64,000 bases of DNA from Diphasiastrum complanatum (lineage: Eukaryota; Streptophyta; Lycopodiopsida; Lycopodiales; Lycopodiaceae). The DNA is taken from assembly GCA_029204225.1 (NCBI GenBank), contig CM055111.1:11923697-11987696 (forward strand), written 5' to 3'. Positions 52,680 through 62,643 of the stretch are shown one piece after another; positions within the stretch are counted from its first letter, which is position 1, and each line of letters starts with the position of its first letter. Under the pieces are notes generated by a model. That model was not told the DNA's origin. It saw only the letters and a list, made by a program, of their open reading frames with translations, and made no database searches. The translations under genes and the position numbers were made by a program.

Positions 52680-54723
52680 GGTGATGTGGAACTAGGAGAG
52701 ATTCTTTTCCAGCAACTAGATAACAACAAGAAAGTGCTCATGTTGTGAAAGGATATGAGAGAGATGACCTTCAAAAGTCAAAAACTAGGATTTCTAGAAA
52801 ACGGTGAGCAAAAAAAAAAACACTTCTTCAAGGGTGCCTAATTGTTAGGAAACCAACACAACTAACATAGCTCAATTCTGATAAAAAAAAATGATGGTGA
52901 AAAATGTCTGTCGGACTAGAGAGAGAAAACTGCTGAGAACAAAAAATCTCGAGAAAAATCAGCAACTGAAGAAGGTAGGAAAGTTCTCTGATACCAACCA
53001 TGTTATGAACCTAATCACAGATATTGGTATCAATGAAAGCTTAAAATAACAAATAGAATTCACAAAGCAATCTTTTAAAAAGAAAGCTTGGTGAATAACG
53101 ATGGTTGTTGATAGGCCAAGCAAAAATTTTATCTAAGATCTTCAGAAAACATAGAAACCCCCCTACAAGAAGTTCAGGACACCAAACTCATAATTTTAGA
53201 AATGGTAGATCCATGGCCCCCACTTATACTGAACTGAAGGTTACAAATGCATCCTCCTGTAGGGTTCCAAATTAGCGCATTCAGCCTTATCTATTGAAAT
53301 AGTCTTATGTAAATAAGGCCATTTACAAAAAAATAATTTAGGCCTGTAAAAAGAATCATGAGACCCTGGTAAGTTGCGGGTACTCATATGGTCATAACGG
53401 AGAAACATGGACTATGCAATTTATGTCCATAACAGGTAGGAGCAAGTTTTTTGGAGGAGCTTAATGTGGAAGCAGTAAGTTGTTGTCCGTTCTCCATCTA
53501 GAAGGTTTCAAGAACATTGCACATTGTGATTACCTTGAACAAAAGTTCTGAGAAGCGAGGCTAGGGGAAATTATTTGTCACGCCCGTCTGAGTAATCTTA
53601 ACAATGGTTAACATAAGTCGTGTGTAAGCGAAGGTGTGTGTAATTCAACATTGCAAATATTTAAGCATCTCCAGTAAGTCAAGGTAGTGCTTTGCCGTAT
53701 TCATAAGAATATTTGCAGATGCATGGCACAGTTTGATCTTTATTTGCGTTCATCAGTGAGTTATTGTGCATGAGCTTAAATCCTTCGTCCAGTCTCTCGT
53801 AAGTTGTTTTTTTTATCAAGGCTGTAGTTGACAATAGAGGTCTTTTGAATGTTGTTTTAGCTTTTCACATAGTCATGTATTTCAATTATTTCTGGTTGAT
53901 AGTTTACAAAATCTGTTATCTTGATGGCAGTCTGAATCTAAAGTGCTTTGAGTTATTCCCAAGATTCTGACATGAGTACTGCTTGAAATCGATATCCATT
54001 GTTTAACTTGTTTCAGTCACAATCATTTCTTGTGAACAGGGACAAGGCCATGAGGCATCTGGTATTGACTGGCTTGAAACAGGTAATTGTCCCATTGCGA
54101 AGTCTTATAGAGCAGTTAGTGGAGTTCTACCGTTGGTTGCAAAGTTATTACAACCTCCTCCAGGTATGAAATTTCGCTGCCCACCAGCAATAGTCGCTGC
54201 TCGAGCTGCAATAGCAAAAACAGCTCTGGCTAAATCATTAAGGCCTCAACCACTACCGTCAAAAGTGCTGGCCATCGGCCTTTTGGGAATGGCTGTGAAT
54301 GTACCACTTGGAGTTTGGAGGGAGCATACTGAAAAATTTTCGCTTGCTTGGTTTGTGGTTGTACATGCATCTGTACCTTTTATTGGCATGTTAAGAAAAG
54401 CTGTTCATATGCCTAAATATGCCATGGCTTTCACAATTGCATCTGCCATTTTAGGCCAAGTGATTGGGTCTCGTGCAGAAAGAGTGCGTGTTGCAGGGAT
54501 CAATAATGTTACAGCCATGGCAAATATTCATAAAGTCTTGGAACATGTGGATGGATCCGATTCCCCTGAAATGCTACCAGTATCGGTCAAAGGGATTTAT
54601 CCTGTTGGATTGAAGAAAGGAGAGCCTGATGTAAGGGTTGATGCGTGTTCATCTCAATTTCGGAATGAGGTCTGGATTAAGCCAGAAACCAATACCTCAT
54701 CTTCATTAGTTGAGGCATGCTAA
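38933..54723 (+). CDS. Conserved plant protein of unknown function, putative membrane protein
   Basis: Three coding exons, all phase 0 with GT-AG borders: 38933-39109, 39869-40204, 54040-54723, giving 398 aa. The N-terminus is Ser/Ala-rich, then [20 protein letters not shown]. Exon 2 gives [26 protein letters not shown], an Ala-rich part and a Lys-rich stretch ([20 protein letters not shown]). Exon 3 has [22 protein letters not shown] and three hydrophobic segments (about 247-261, 271-287, 299-314) ending [15 protein letters not shown] do not recognise a named domain. The open frame across all junctions and low-complexity-free C-terminus argue that it is real. The start is the first ATG after the GA-rich leader. 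Intron 2 spans 13.8 kb and is filled with retrotransposons, so correct splicing needs transcript support. Exon 3 alone could be read as a separate gene, but it lacks a good start codon. Confidence 0.8.
40691..41471 (-). pseudogene. Copia integrase core and C-terminal region
   Basis: [11 protein letters not shown] and [10 protein letters not shown] carry the first two catalytic Asp. [10 protein letters not shown] (about 41090-41120, another frame) carries the Glu. The C-terminal part [15 protein letters not shown]...[17 protein letters not shown] is the usual Copia segment before RT. Frameshifts near 41180 and 40980 separate the pieces. Unlike the copy at 108-512, the D,D-35-E residues are all readable. 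Confidence 0.87.
41658..41888 (-). pseudogene. Copia protease/pre-integrase fragment
   Basis: It covers [33 protein letters not shown], the second half of the retropepsin-like domain (usual ..vlyvPgl..NLlSvgql). The D-S-G active site is split off to the right, near 41985, in another frame. Confidence 0.8.
41999..43048 (-). pseudogene. Copia gag with a damaged zinc knuckle
   Basis: The gag start reads [21 protein letters not shown]. Capsid blocks include [20 protein letters not shown] and [15 protein letters not shown] Gly/Arg/Gln-rich stretch leads to [15 protein letters not shown], a CX2CX4HX4C knuckle whose second Cys is Tyr. The gag start is very similar to the one at 63946 (MGESILSESSKLDG), so both belong to related lineages. 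It is split over at least two frames. Confidence 0.83.
43061..44083. other. Leader-like noncoding stretch
   Basis: Probably the leader of the Copia element (its gag starts at about 42930, minus strand). 43500-43700 is GC-richer than the surroundings. No LTR border was found. Confidence 0.4.
44085..44162. repeat. (TG)n(AG)n compound microsatellite
   Basis: About 22 bp TG followed by 56 bp AG. The next bases ATTAACGTCTTTTCCATGCC resemble the sequence after the 44757-44832 array. Confidence 0.95.
44413..44464. repeat. (TG)n-T5-(AG)n compound microsatellite
   Basis: TG repeats, then TTTTTG and AG repeats, followed by ATCTTTATTAATGTCCTTGA. Confidence 0.95.
44757..44832. repeat. (TA)n(GA)n compound microsatellite
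   Basis: About 46 bp TA then about 30 bp GA, followed by CATGACAAAAGGCATATAAG, which begins the LINE-side sequence. Confidence 0.95.
45330..46180 (-). pseudogene. LINE RT (second half) and C-terminal zinc motif
   Basis: [19 protein letters not shown] (active site at 46082-46093) is followed by [12 protein letters not shown] and a [12 protein letters not shown] segment. The C-terminal [19 protein letters not shown] fits the CX2C..H..C motif at LINE ORF2 ends. Only about 490 bp lie between this active site and the endonuclease end (46584), so most of the RT N-terminal half is deleted. Frame changes occur near 45.75 and 45.6 kb. Confidence 0.87.
46584..47350 (-). pseudogene. LINE apurinic/apyrimidinic endonuclease domain
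   Basis: [12 protein letters not shown] is the N-terminal motif, [16 protein letters not shown] carries the catalytic Glu region, GDFNARTSS (about 46851-46868) is the conserved GDFN box, and HSIVDYLM (about 46590-46620) is the C-terminal S-x-D-Y box. The endonuclease nicks target DNA to prime reverse transcription. Frameshifts and a stop (in ITG*DLL) break it. Confidence 0.85.
47351..48472 (-). pseudogene. L1-type ORF1p-like region (coiled coil, RRM, CTD), fused in frame to the endonuclease
   Basis: A Pro-rich start ([13 protein letters not shown], about 48358) is followed by a leucine/lysine/glutamate-rich coiled-coil part ([18 protein letters not shown] and [18 protein letters not shown]). 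AHNIRV*GIPDT is the RRM start. After a frameshift near 47710 come [32 protein letters not shown] and [21 protein letters not shown], matching the C-terminal domain pattern of animal-type L1 ORF1p. The last frame continues without an intervening start or frame change into IGVWNYDG of the endonuclease. ORF1p binds element RNA in L1 elements. Stops at 47484 and elsewhere make it nonfunctional. Confidence 0.65.
48481..50440. other. Intron stretch, no gene recognised
   Basis: 48.48-49.0 kb is GC-richer. It contains an imperfect hairpin at 48599-48625 (GGCTCCCGGGAC/GTCCGGGAGCC), a TAATAAAG motif near 48918 and a short GA run (49004-49021). It may be an LTR-like or LINE 5' segment. 49.1-50.44 kb is A/T-rich with nothing recognisable. 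Confidence 0.4.
50554..51315 (-). pseudogene. Gypsy retropepsin and RT start
   Basis: The protease end reads [17 protein letters not shown] (about 51010-51060). The RT N-terminal block is [30 protein letters not shown] (about 50650-50740), matching the usual dHxIdL.pGa.P...pYR.sp.E. An RT-like SQRPFMLP follows. Frames shift between blocks. Confidence 0.8.
51328..52330 (-). pseudogene. Gypsy gag with zinc-knuckle remnant
   Basis: Capsid-like pieces include LTWWQTHQ and [29 protein letters not shown] knuckle remnant [13 protein letters not shown] followed by C-P-H-P-R-P-F in another frame lies at about 51420-51500, with one extra codon or shifted bases in the motif. Several stops are present. 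Confidence 0.7.
52629..52675. repeat. (GA)n microsatellite
   Basis: 47 bp of AG/GA dinucleotides inside the Gypsy leader. Confidence 0.95.
52984..52997 (-). other. Gypsy primer-binding site
   Basis: The minus strand reads TTGGTATCAGAGAA a few bases from the LTR end; the first 11 bases match initiator tRNA-Met usage. Confidence 0.65.
53001..53434 (-). repeat. 5' LTR of the Gypsy element at 50.4-53.0 kb
   Basis: The minus strand begins TGTTATGGAC and ends GGTTCATAACA, giving perfect 7-bp inverted termini (TGTTATG/CATAACA) about 434 bp apart next to the primer-binding site. Confidence 0.75.
53435..54039. other. 3' end of intron 2
   Basis: T-rich approach to the acceptor at 54038-54039; no gene. 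Confidence 0.5.
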
Positions 54724-55434
54724 GCACGCAGACATGTTGAATGCTTATTATGAAATAAAAATCCTAACAACAATGTTGTTCAAAGTTTCAGGCTACATGA
54801 CCAGAACATCTGAAATTGCTAGACTGGATTCAGTTGAGTTCTCATCAAGATGTTTTATTTTTCAGTCATTAAAATCTTGCGTTATCTTGCTCCATAAGAT
54901 CCACTTAGCTCATGATGTACACTTGTTTGCAATTGGCATATTCTTCCTAATTGTGCCCATCAACTTTGAAATATTTGGCAATGTCTGGGTTCATACTTTC
55001 ATTTCCCAGTTGATTTGCTATAGCTGGACTGTAAAATTTTCATAGCTTTTTTGCAGTTAAATTCTGAGCATTGTGATAGTTTTGTTTGCAATGCAAATTT
55101 AGTGATAGCTTGAAATTCTAAAAGTTCACACAAGTAATCTTCAACACTATTTCTCTCACACAAGTACTCTTCAACATTATTTTTCTTTGTATAGTGTGAG
55201 GTTCGATATATAATTTCTTGGCAGAAAAGAGATGAGAATAAAACTTGATGTACTGATTGGATGGAGGGAAAATTGCTTGAATTTATTGGAGTTATATCGG
55301 TTGTCGATGAATGGTCACCTCTCTCTTCTTTATGCACTGCCCTCAATCTCATATGCAAACCAAACTAGGGCTACAAAATCACAAGGGTTCAGTTCAAAAC
55401 AAGCAGCAATGAAATGGCCACAGAAGAACAGTGG

Positions 55435-55436
<2 letters not shown>

Positions 55437-55495
<59 letters not shown>
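55437..55495. repeat. (GA)n microsatellite
   Basis: About 58 bp of GA dinucleotides. Confidence 0.95.
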
Positions 55496-55496
<1 letters not shown>

Positions 55497-56417
55497 CCTT
55501 GCTTTCTTCAACCTCATGGTACAATCAGCTTTTGTTATTGACTCAGACTAATTGTATTTTTGCAATTCATTCATGTTTTGCTTTTATTTAGCAATCAAGC
55601 TAATTCTTGAACCTTCATCTATCACGACTGCTTCTTTACCAAACTGTCTATGTTGTATTGGTAGGGTGATGTTTCGTTGCTCACTTTCTCATGCTGCTCC
55701 TACATTGAGCACTTCACTTGATTCTTCAAATGTGGTAGAAAAGAGTGGCTCATGATGGACTGCTGGTTCAATCTGAGTTAACTTTTTCGCTAATACTTAT
55801 TTTGCTTTCGGCAACAACTTCAGAAATTTTCCTAAGGTAATATCCATCTTGCTAGACAGAATATTCACGATCATTTTCGTTTGCAGCGCTTCAGATTCTA
55901 TCATCGTGAAGCACAAGTATCAAGCAATACTAGTTTATGCTCATGAATGAGATGTGCTGTCAGCGCATGAACGTGTACATAACTCATCTCAACACCACAA
56001 CGTACCAAAAGATATTGCATCGTGATCCAGTGCCCTCTTTATGCCATAGTTTACACTTAACAAAACATTCTACACAAGCATTTCTTTCGTATGCTATCAA
56101 AATGAAGAGTAATAGTGAAAAAAGGCATATCGTTCCGTGTGATAGTGCAGAGAATTGTAGATGGGCGCCACCATGCAAAAGCCAGCATGAGGAAGAGGAA
56201 GATGAGGAGGAAGCGTAGTGAAGGTGTTGATAGTGGCACCCTCTTTTATAACTTTTTGATAGTATGAAAATGGAGGGAAAGTCCATTTTTTGAATTTTGA
56301 ACCCGTCAAAAATTATTTTTGTAAATACATCATAAGGAGTAAGATGACTAATAAATCCACACAGCACGGTCACAAATATTCTGACGAGGCAAGGTTACAT
56401 ATCATTGAGTATCGTTC

Positions 56418-56418
56418 A

Positions 56419-56465
<47 letters not shown>
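56418..56465. repeat. (GA)n microsatellite
   Basis: About 47 bp of GA dinucleotides followed by a T-rich ATTTTATTGATA segment. Confidence 0.95.
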
Positions 56466-56468
<3 letters not shown>

Positions 56469-57131
56469 TTTATTGATATTACCTACTTATAGTAGATGTA
56501 CTTCCATTGAATTAAGAAGAAAAGCGAAACAAATATTGACCACATCGAGACTTGTTCATACAAGAAGCACTATTGATTAAAAATTTCTCGTAATTAAGCA
56601 AGAATAGCAACTCATAACCATATGAGCAAATAACTACTTATACATTTCGTCAATTCAAGCCCTTTGAAATTGACAATTACTATCGCACTAATGGGTCAAG
56701 TTACCTTTGTGGATCCATAACTCGACCTACAAAAGTGACACATTCACTCGATAAGCTTCTCAAGCAGCATACTAGATAGCTGATTTTGCGAGAGAAAACG
56801 TGTCATAATGGCTGCAAAACTATGATGTGTAAAGTGTCCATGCCATTGAGGATTGACTTGAGACTTCCCACATTTTCAATATGGAAATAGGCTGCCAAAG
56901 AAGGCAATTACATGCTTTACTACAACAAAAAGCAACCAAACCATTGTAACAATATGAATGTCTATGTATCGTCAAATGTTAGCAAGAGCTTCCTTCCCTT
57001 TGATCAAGGTTTTCAGATTCAGAATTAATAGCATGTCAATAAGAAGCTACAGGGAGCAACAACAGAGAAATATAGCAAAAATGTCAAATCTTTTCCTAGC
57101 TTTTGAAAGCATTGAGTTATGATGCATTTAA

Positions 57132-57620
57132 GTGTTGGTAAAAATGCTGGGAACAACAAAGCTATGTGCAAAGTGGGGCCTTACCAAGATAAAACCTACA
57201 ACTTTTGCCATTAAGCTAGTTGTCCGTCCTAAGGAAATGGTAGAAGATATACCTGTCAAGATTGTCGGAGTTCAGTTTGTCAGTACTTTTGTAGTAATGG
57301 ACTTACCGAACGCACCGAATGTTTACCGTGTCTTATTGGGCCGTCCATGGTTACGAGTTGCGCAAGTAATTCATAACCGGGGCACCAAAAAAATCACTTT
57401 TGAGAATCGTGAGCGTGTAGTCAAAGTTGATCCAATCACTTGGACTATCAAGCTAGTGGTCCAAAAAGGGGATGATGATTCATCAACAATGGATCATACC
57501 TATGATCGATATGTAAAGAATTTGGGAGTTCATTATGACTCTCAAACTGATATTTGCCAATTAGAACCAAGATCTTGCAACAGTGGATTGTACAGTAGGC
57601 TATATGTGTCAATGAGATAA
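57132..57620 (+). pseudogene. Gypsy-type retropepsin-like fragment
   Basis: The frame contains WGLTKIKPTTFAIKLVVR, VEDIPVKIVG and VYRVLLGRPWLR, then ITFENRERVVKV. This matches the second half of plant Gypsy retropepsins (LGRPfL block). The D-S-G part and pol are not seen. A Lys/Ser-rich frame at 57925-58140 (SPSKKSSPSKK) may belong to the same relic. Confidence 0.72.
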
Positions 57621-58276
57621 TAAATCCAAATTGAGCGACATTTCTTTACCAGATCAAATTTTGGATACGCTAATCACTTTTCCAGTGAACATGATGAACG
57701 TAGCTTGGATATCAATAGATCCAATAATACCATAGTATGATTGAAGATGAACTCATCCATGTCAGAGTCACGCCTTGTTTTACAATGAAAATGCAGAACT
57801 TACAAATGAGTAGATCTTAAATCATTTGGATCTTACGAGGTTTGGAATATGAGATATTCATGAAGAACCAACAATAAAATCGCCTAAAGCAACTGTACTG
57901 AAGGAAAAAAAGGATGCAGGACCAATGACGAAGAAGCAAGCGAAGCAACATTACAATACGGTCCTGAAATGGGAAAAATCATCAAGAGAACCAATTCCTA
58001 AAGTTATACCACCTTTATTGGATAAAGGTAAAGGAAAGATCAAGGATGATTTTTCAAGTCAGAGTTCTCGCAAGACATCACCATCAAAGAAGTCGTCACC
58101 TTCCAAGAAGACCACATCTTCTAGAAAGTCAGATATTTGAGAGGTTCCATATCTTTGTGATTTCTTCTTGAGTTCATTTGTTGACATTCAAGAGAATGCT
58201 TTGTGCATTAGAACAGGTTGAAAGGAGATGATCAGGCCACTTCAACATGGCTACAAGCAATTATTCTACTTAGAAG

Positions 58277-58610
58277 GTGAGAATGGAGTCTTTCCTTGAG
58301 ATGAATGAGTTGTTGGATATTGTTGTAGGTGTGGAGGAGAGGCCCATGGCACAACAAGATCAAGGGAGGTATGACAAGAGAGCTAAAAGAGCTCTACACA
58401 TGATAAAGATGAATGTTACCAATGAACTTCTCAAAGAGATTGGTAAGTGCACATCATCTTTGGAGGCTTGGCAAGCTTTGAAGAAGCTTTATGAATTCAA
58501 GTCTACATCAAGAGTGCTTACTCAAAGAAGACAAATCTTTCAAAGTTTGCAAAAGAAGGAAGAGAGTACTCATGCTTTTGTTTTGAGGTCAGGTGTCAAT
58601 TTCTTTAGAC
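58277..58610 (+). pseudogene. Copia gag (UBN2) fragment
   Basis: KRALHMIKMNVTNELLKEIGKCTSSLEAWQALKKLYE is the typical core of plant Copia gag (..A...I...l.d.ll..v....tA.e.W..L...Y). It ends near QSLQKKEEST with no knuckle. No LTR is visible on either side. Confidence 0.85.
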
Positions 58611-59115
58611 TTCCCATACCTTGAGCTTTTTCACCTATGACCTCGTCTCTTTCCACATCATCCCATAATCTTGGAGACGATGGACCAATTTGAAGCAAAA
58701 CTTCAAAAATATAAAAGAGGGAATCTTGTGCTAACCAACCCTCTGACATGCTTCCCTCGGGCCTTGCTTTTTGATGCACAAAGTCTTTGAAGACTTTCAT
58801 ACACCTTTCCAAAAAAAACATCCACCTGCAAAAAAATAAAAAACATGAGAACCTTAGTCAAATTGGTAAGCTCGATTAAAGCCATAAATTTTTATATCTG
58901 TACCTGGAATGCACTGGTGGGCTAGCAATACCAACTTCTTGAACCAAGTGCACCAATAGATGCACTTGTATGTCTGAAATAGAAGTCAAAAAATCCCTCT
59001 GAAGCATACATACAACCTATGTCTTCATGTTTTTTTTGCACGTCCGCCTCGCAAATCTCCTTGCTGCATATCCATCTACATTATGTATATAATATATGTT
59101 TCATTTTGTCATTTG

Positions 59116-60714
59116 TTAATGAATCCATCTAAAAAATAAACAAATTACATAAAGATGTATAAGTACCTCACAACAACTGCTAGTTTGTAAATGGTCTGAT
59201 GAAGATGATCTGTTAGACAACCACGAATGCACATTGGAAATATATATTTTCAACCAGTCATGAGATTTTAGACCACGAAGCTTTCCATCTGTTGTGAATG
59301 ATGTTCGCAATGAATAAGCGAAATTCGTTGGTGTTCTCATCTCAGAAATAATTGATCGCACATACTTGTACTCTTCTTTGCTAAGAATCCAACTTGCTCT
59401 TAGAATAATATGGGTATTATTTCCATCTACACCCAACTTTGGCCAATACTCTTTTTTTATTTTTGATAGTTGTAAGTCCTCTCGAGCATGCATACTATCT
59501 TTATCACCCGCCATGTGCTTCCATATTGATTCAGCCACATTTTTAAATATGTGCATGTGATCAAGCAAATGATTGATCAACAGATTATTCCAATATAGTA
59601 AACAATGAAAAATAGATAGTCTTTTCATACCATTTATTGGCTTAGTCTCGGATTCAATCCAAAGTTTGTGCCAATATGCCACTGAAATTTTTGTTGGAGG
59701 ATTTCTTGTCCCTTGTCTTCTCCCAAATCCTCTTTTTTGTGTATTCTTGAATGGATGATTTTCAGGCAAATATTTTCGATGATTTTCATATACAACTTTT
59801 TTCAAATGGCATGAGTGTCAACTATCAAGATTTGGTCCACAAATGAGACACCCATGATGTCCAGACGTAGTAAAGCCTAATAAATTCAAACAAATAAACA
59901 TAAGAATGTTCCACAGTATAATAACACGAAATTATTAACAAATAGGCATGTTCCACAATACAATAACACGAAATGATTGCCTGAACAATCACCCAATCCT
60001 GGATAATCATGCATTGTCCACATTAAAATGGCACGCATTGTAAAATTTCTTTCTTGGGGATGACATGAGATGTCGTAGCATTGGACCCCTTTCCAAAGTA
60101 GTTCTAATTCCTCAATTAAAGGTGCAAGGTAAACATCCATATTTTTCACTTTATGTTTTCCAGGAATAAGAAGTGCTAACATTAGATGACCCTTTTTTAT
60201 GCTCAACCAAGGTGGTATGTTATAATTCACCAAAACCACGGGCCAAGTAGACCATGTGCTTGCTTTCACGGAAAAGGGATTCACCCCATCCGTTGCAAGC
60301 CCAAACCTCACATTTCTAGAATCACCCGCAAAACTTGGATATTGTGTTTCCCTGAAGGTGAATATGTGAGAACTCTCATTATTTCATCTAAAGAATCGCA
60401 TGCCAATCCATAAGCTCTACAAGGGACTTGCAACAAAACATTCGTTGCAATTGTGGAATTACTGAAAAATGTCGTAGCACCTTGCATGGAATATTAGTCC
60501 CTTGTAAATCATCTCTATAACGAGGAGTGTCACATATTGGACATCTCCTAAGTGCTTGAAACTCACCTCGATACAAGATGCAATCCTTTGGACATGCATG
60601 ATGCAATTTGTAGTCCATTCCCAATGACTTTAATATCTTACGTGCCTCAGATCTTGTCTCTAGCATAGCGTTTCCTTCTGGGAGTATCTTACACAATAAT
60701 CTGTACAAAACCAA
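59116..60714 (-). pseudogene. CACTA (En/Spm) Tnp2-type transposase, degenerate
   Basis: The N-terminal piece (60388-60714) has LPEGNAMLETRSEARKILKSLG, HHACPKDCILYRGEF and RRCPICDTPRYRDD. The middle piece (59886-60311) has GLATDGVNPF, STWPVVLVNYNIPPWL, LIPGKHK and NMDVYLAPLIEELELLW. The third piece (59116-59805) has NHLLDHMHIFKNVAESIWKHMAG. This is the order of the tnp2 transposase family with the D-G-V-N-P motif. The pieces lie in different frames with stops, so it is a relic. No CACTA termini were found. Confidence 0.88.
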
Positions 60715-61521
60715 ATGAATTCACTTAGTACATGTACAGTCAAAACTTGTTTGCAAGACAAAATACATTACAAGATAGACAATATTTTTATTATCTTTAC
60801 CCAAATAAAGATGTAACACTTGTGTTACTCCATTTGTAATTTGTTTGGAGGTTTAATAAAAGCAACGTTGTAGCCAAATGAGAAGTCTTCGCTCTAGGGT
60901 ATAGAGGTGTGTTCATTTCTTCTCTTAACCTGTTCTCCTCGGTAAAGGGTACTTATGTGATGGTATGTGCAATTAGAATAATCAAATCTGTAGAGAAGTT
61001 ATTCATAAAATATAGCTACAATCGTCCTTTGCCAAGATGTGTACAAAAGGCTTTGAGCCAAACAAATCCATGTACTTGATGAATCAGACATATAAATTCT
61101 TGAATGGATGTTTTTCATCTGCTTATATATGATGACATTGATTATGTTTAATGTATTCTATTATGATATGTGTTGACTCCATTGTTAGATCTTGCTAGTT
61201 TGTATTGAAATTTCAAATTTCATGGATGATTTCACTAGATGTTGTCATATAATTAAGCATTTGTTTTTGTTATTGAAGGATTTTCAATTATCATCTAGCT
61301 CTAGCGACACCAATAATAGCAGGCCACGAGCTAAATCCAAAAATAGGATGGCATACGATGGTCCACATATAAATCAATTGTCTCGTCGACAGCGTAAAGG
61401 ATTAGACAAATGATGAAAATTGATGAAAGGCAAGATCGTGATTATGCAGATCGGCCTCAGTGTCATCGTAGCTCTTCTGAATCAAGTTCAAGTGCGATGC
61501 ATTTATGCATGATGAACATTT
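60715..61521. other. Upstream side of the Tnp2 relic, no gene recognised
   Basis: Only weak, composition-driven frames. An inverted copy of 61405-61432 (AAATGATGAAAATTGATGAA) occurs at about 61690-61715. Confidence 0.4.
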
Positions 61522-62074
61522 TTAGAAAAAAAACTCTTCTTGTCCATTTGTGCGTTCCTCAAAATCACATTTGGTTAAAGAAGGGTGGCCTATAGAACTA
61601 TTGATGTACGCTGCAATGTTGCCATGTATGTCTGGGTGTCCATCAATGTACATACAATTTGCCTTTGTAACTATCTTTCCTTGCATGTGCCTTTCATCGA
61701 TTTTCATCATTTGACATTCAAACCATATATTTGCATCTTCCATTGGTGACGATGCAAAGCGTGCCAAATCACCCCAATTGTATTGGGGTCCTTGCGTACG
61801 ACATCAATGTGATGGCACTATTCAAGGGAACTTCAATGTTCGTCAATGAAAATATGCCCAATCCGGCATTTGGAAAACGCTCACTAGGTTTAATTATGTA
61901 CATATGACCCCAATATGAAAATGGTGTCCCATATAACGGTAGTGGTACTATAGTGGACCAACAAGAATATCTATTTCTATCAAAAGGTTTCACTAATGAT
62001 TTTAATTCATTTGGAAGCTCGGGCTCAGACAAAGAATCAAAGAGATTTTTGGACATATGTACAGTACACAACAA
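61522..62074 (-). pseudogene. SET-domain-like coding fragment near the CACTA relic
   Basis: The upstream half (61769-62074) reads SERFPNAGLGIFSLTNIEVPLNSAITLMSYA, and the other half (61522-61767) reads NCMYIDGHPDIHGNIAAYINSSIGHPSLTKC. G-x-G-I-F-x..I near the start and GNI..YINS later resemble SET-domain motifs I and III. The two halves are out of frame by one base. Small SET-like proteins of this form are common near plant transposons. Function, host gene or captured fragment cannot be decided; a frameshifted copy is likely dead. Confidence 0.5.
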
Positions 62075-62182
62075 TTTTTTTCATTTTCAAATTGTGTCAA
62101 AATGCATCCAAGTCTTGTTCTTTTTTCCAAAGGAGTAGAGGACGTGGAAGGACCAATGGAAGGAGTAGAGGACATGGAAGGA

Positions 62183-62620
62183 TGTGGCCCATAGCCGGCT
62201 ACTTGGATTAGCCAAGTAGCCAACGTAGGAAAATTAGTCTGTATAGTATATTTTGGTTTCGTTATGCTATACTCAGGGGCATGTCCTGGCTTTGTCAGTG
62301 TTTTAGCCCATGTTGGGCCTTTTAGTCAGATAGGTGACTTTTTAGTGTGTTGACACAGTTAGAATTAAAGTAGAATCACTGTGCTACTGTACTGTGGGTC
62401 CTATCAGTTGATAAAGATCAGTTGGCTTCGCCACGAGGCAAGTCGACAAGACACGCGTCCTGCCAACGGCAACCTGGGTCATGCATGGGTTGCTTGAGTA
62501 AACAACTATATGTACAGTGTAATTTCATTTTGAGAAATACATTTGCTATGTGAGCTTGTTGTGGAGAGTGTTTTATGTCTGTGTTACTGTGTAGCATGAT
62601 CTGTGTTCCTGTGCAAAGCA
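62183..62620 (+). repeat. 5' LTR of a Copia element (approximate)
   Basis: The right border is inferred from the primer-binding site 10 bp after AAAGCA. The left border is placed at TGTGGCCCATAGCC. A TATA-like ACTATATGTA occurs at about 62504. Both ends are approximate. A palindrome (GGCTACTTGG..CCAAGTAGCC) lies near the left border at 62198-62222. Confidence 0.5.
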
Positions 62621-62630
62621 AATTCTAAGT

Positions 62631-62643
62631 TGGTATCAGAGCC
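62631..62643 (+). other. Copia primer-binding site
   Basis: TGGTATCAGAGCC matches the initiator tRNA-Met site. Confidence 0.8.

Larger units (their letters stand above)
50440..53434 (-). mobile_element. Ty3/Gypsy retrotransposon, 5' part, degenerate
   Basis: Minus order: LTR (53001-53434), primer-binding site, leader, gag, protease and the beginning of RT, then truncation near 50.45 kb. RT core, RNase H, integrase and the 3' LTR are missing. Confidence 0.82.
40205..54039 (+). other. 13.8-kb intron 2 with a cluster of antisense retrotransposons
   Basis: The donor is GCCAAT|GTAAAT and the acceptor GTGAACAG|GGACAAGG. A Copia element (about 40.56-43.06 kb), microsatellite-capped segments (44.08-44.83 kb), a LINE (about 44.83-48.48 kb) and a Gypsy element (about 50.44-53.43 kb) all lie antisense to the gene. 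Confidence 0.72.
54724..57131. other. 3' flank of the second gene and intergenic DNA
   Basis: The 3'UTR should lie in the first few hundred bases, but no clear poly(A) signal is evident. It includes (GA)n arrays at 55437-55495 and 56418-56465. The latter is followed by AAATTTTATTGATATTACC, similar to the sequence after the array at 44.46 kb. Confidence 0.45.

Noticed and set aside
54133-54723. Independent gene starting at 54133
   Set aside because: The frame opens at a TTG within a longer coding stretch beginning at the acceptor 54040, and joins exon 2 in phase; treated as exon 3.
62198-62222. Perfect 10-bp palindrome as a terminator
   Set aside because: It lies at an LTR border in eukaryotic DNA without any T tract; a bacterial-type terminator is not meaningful here.
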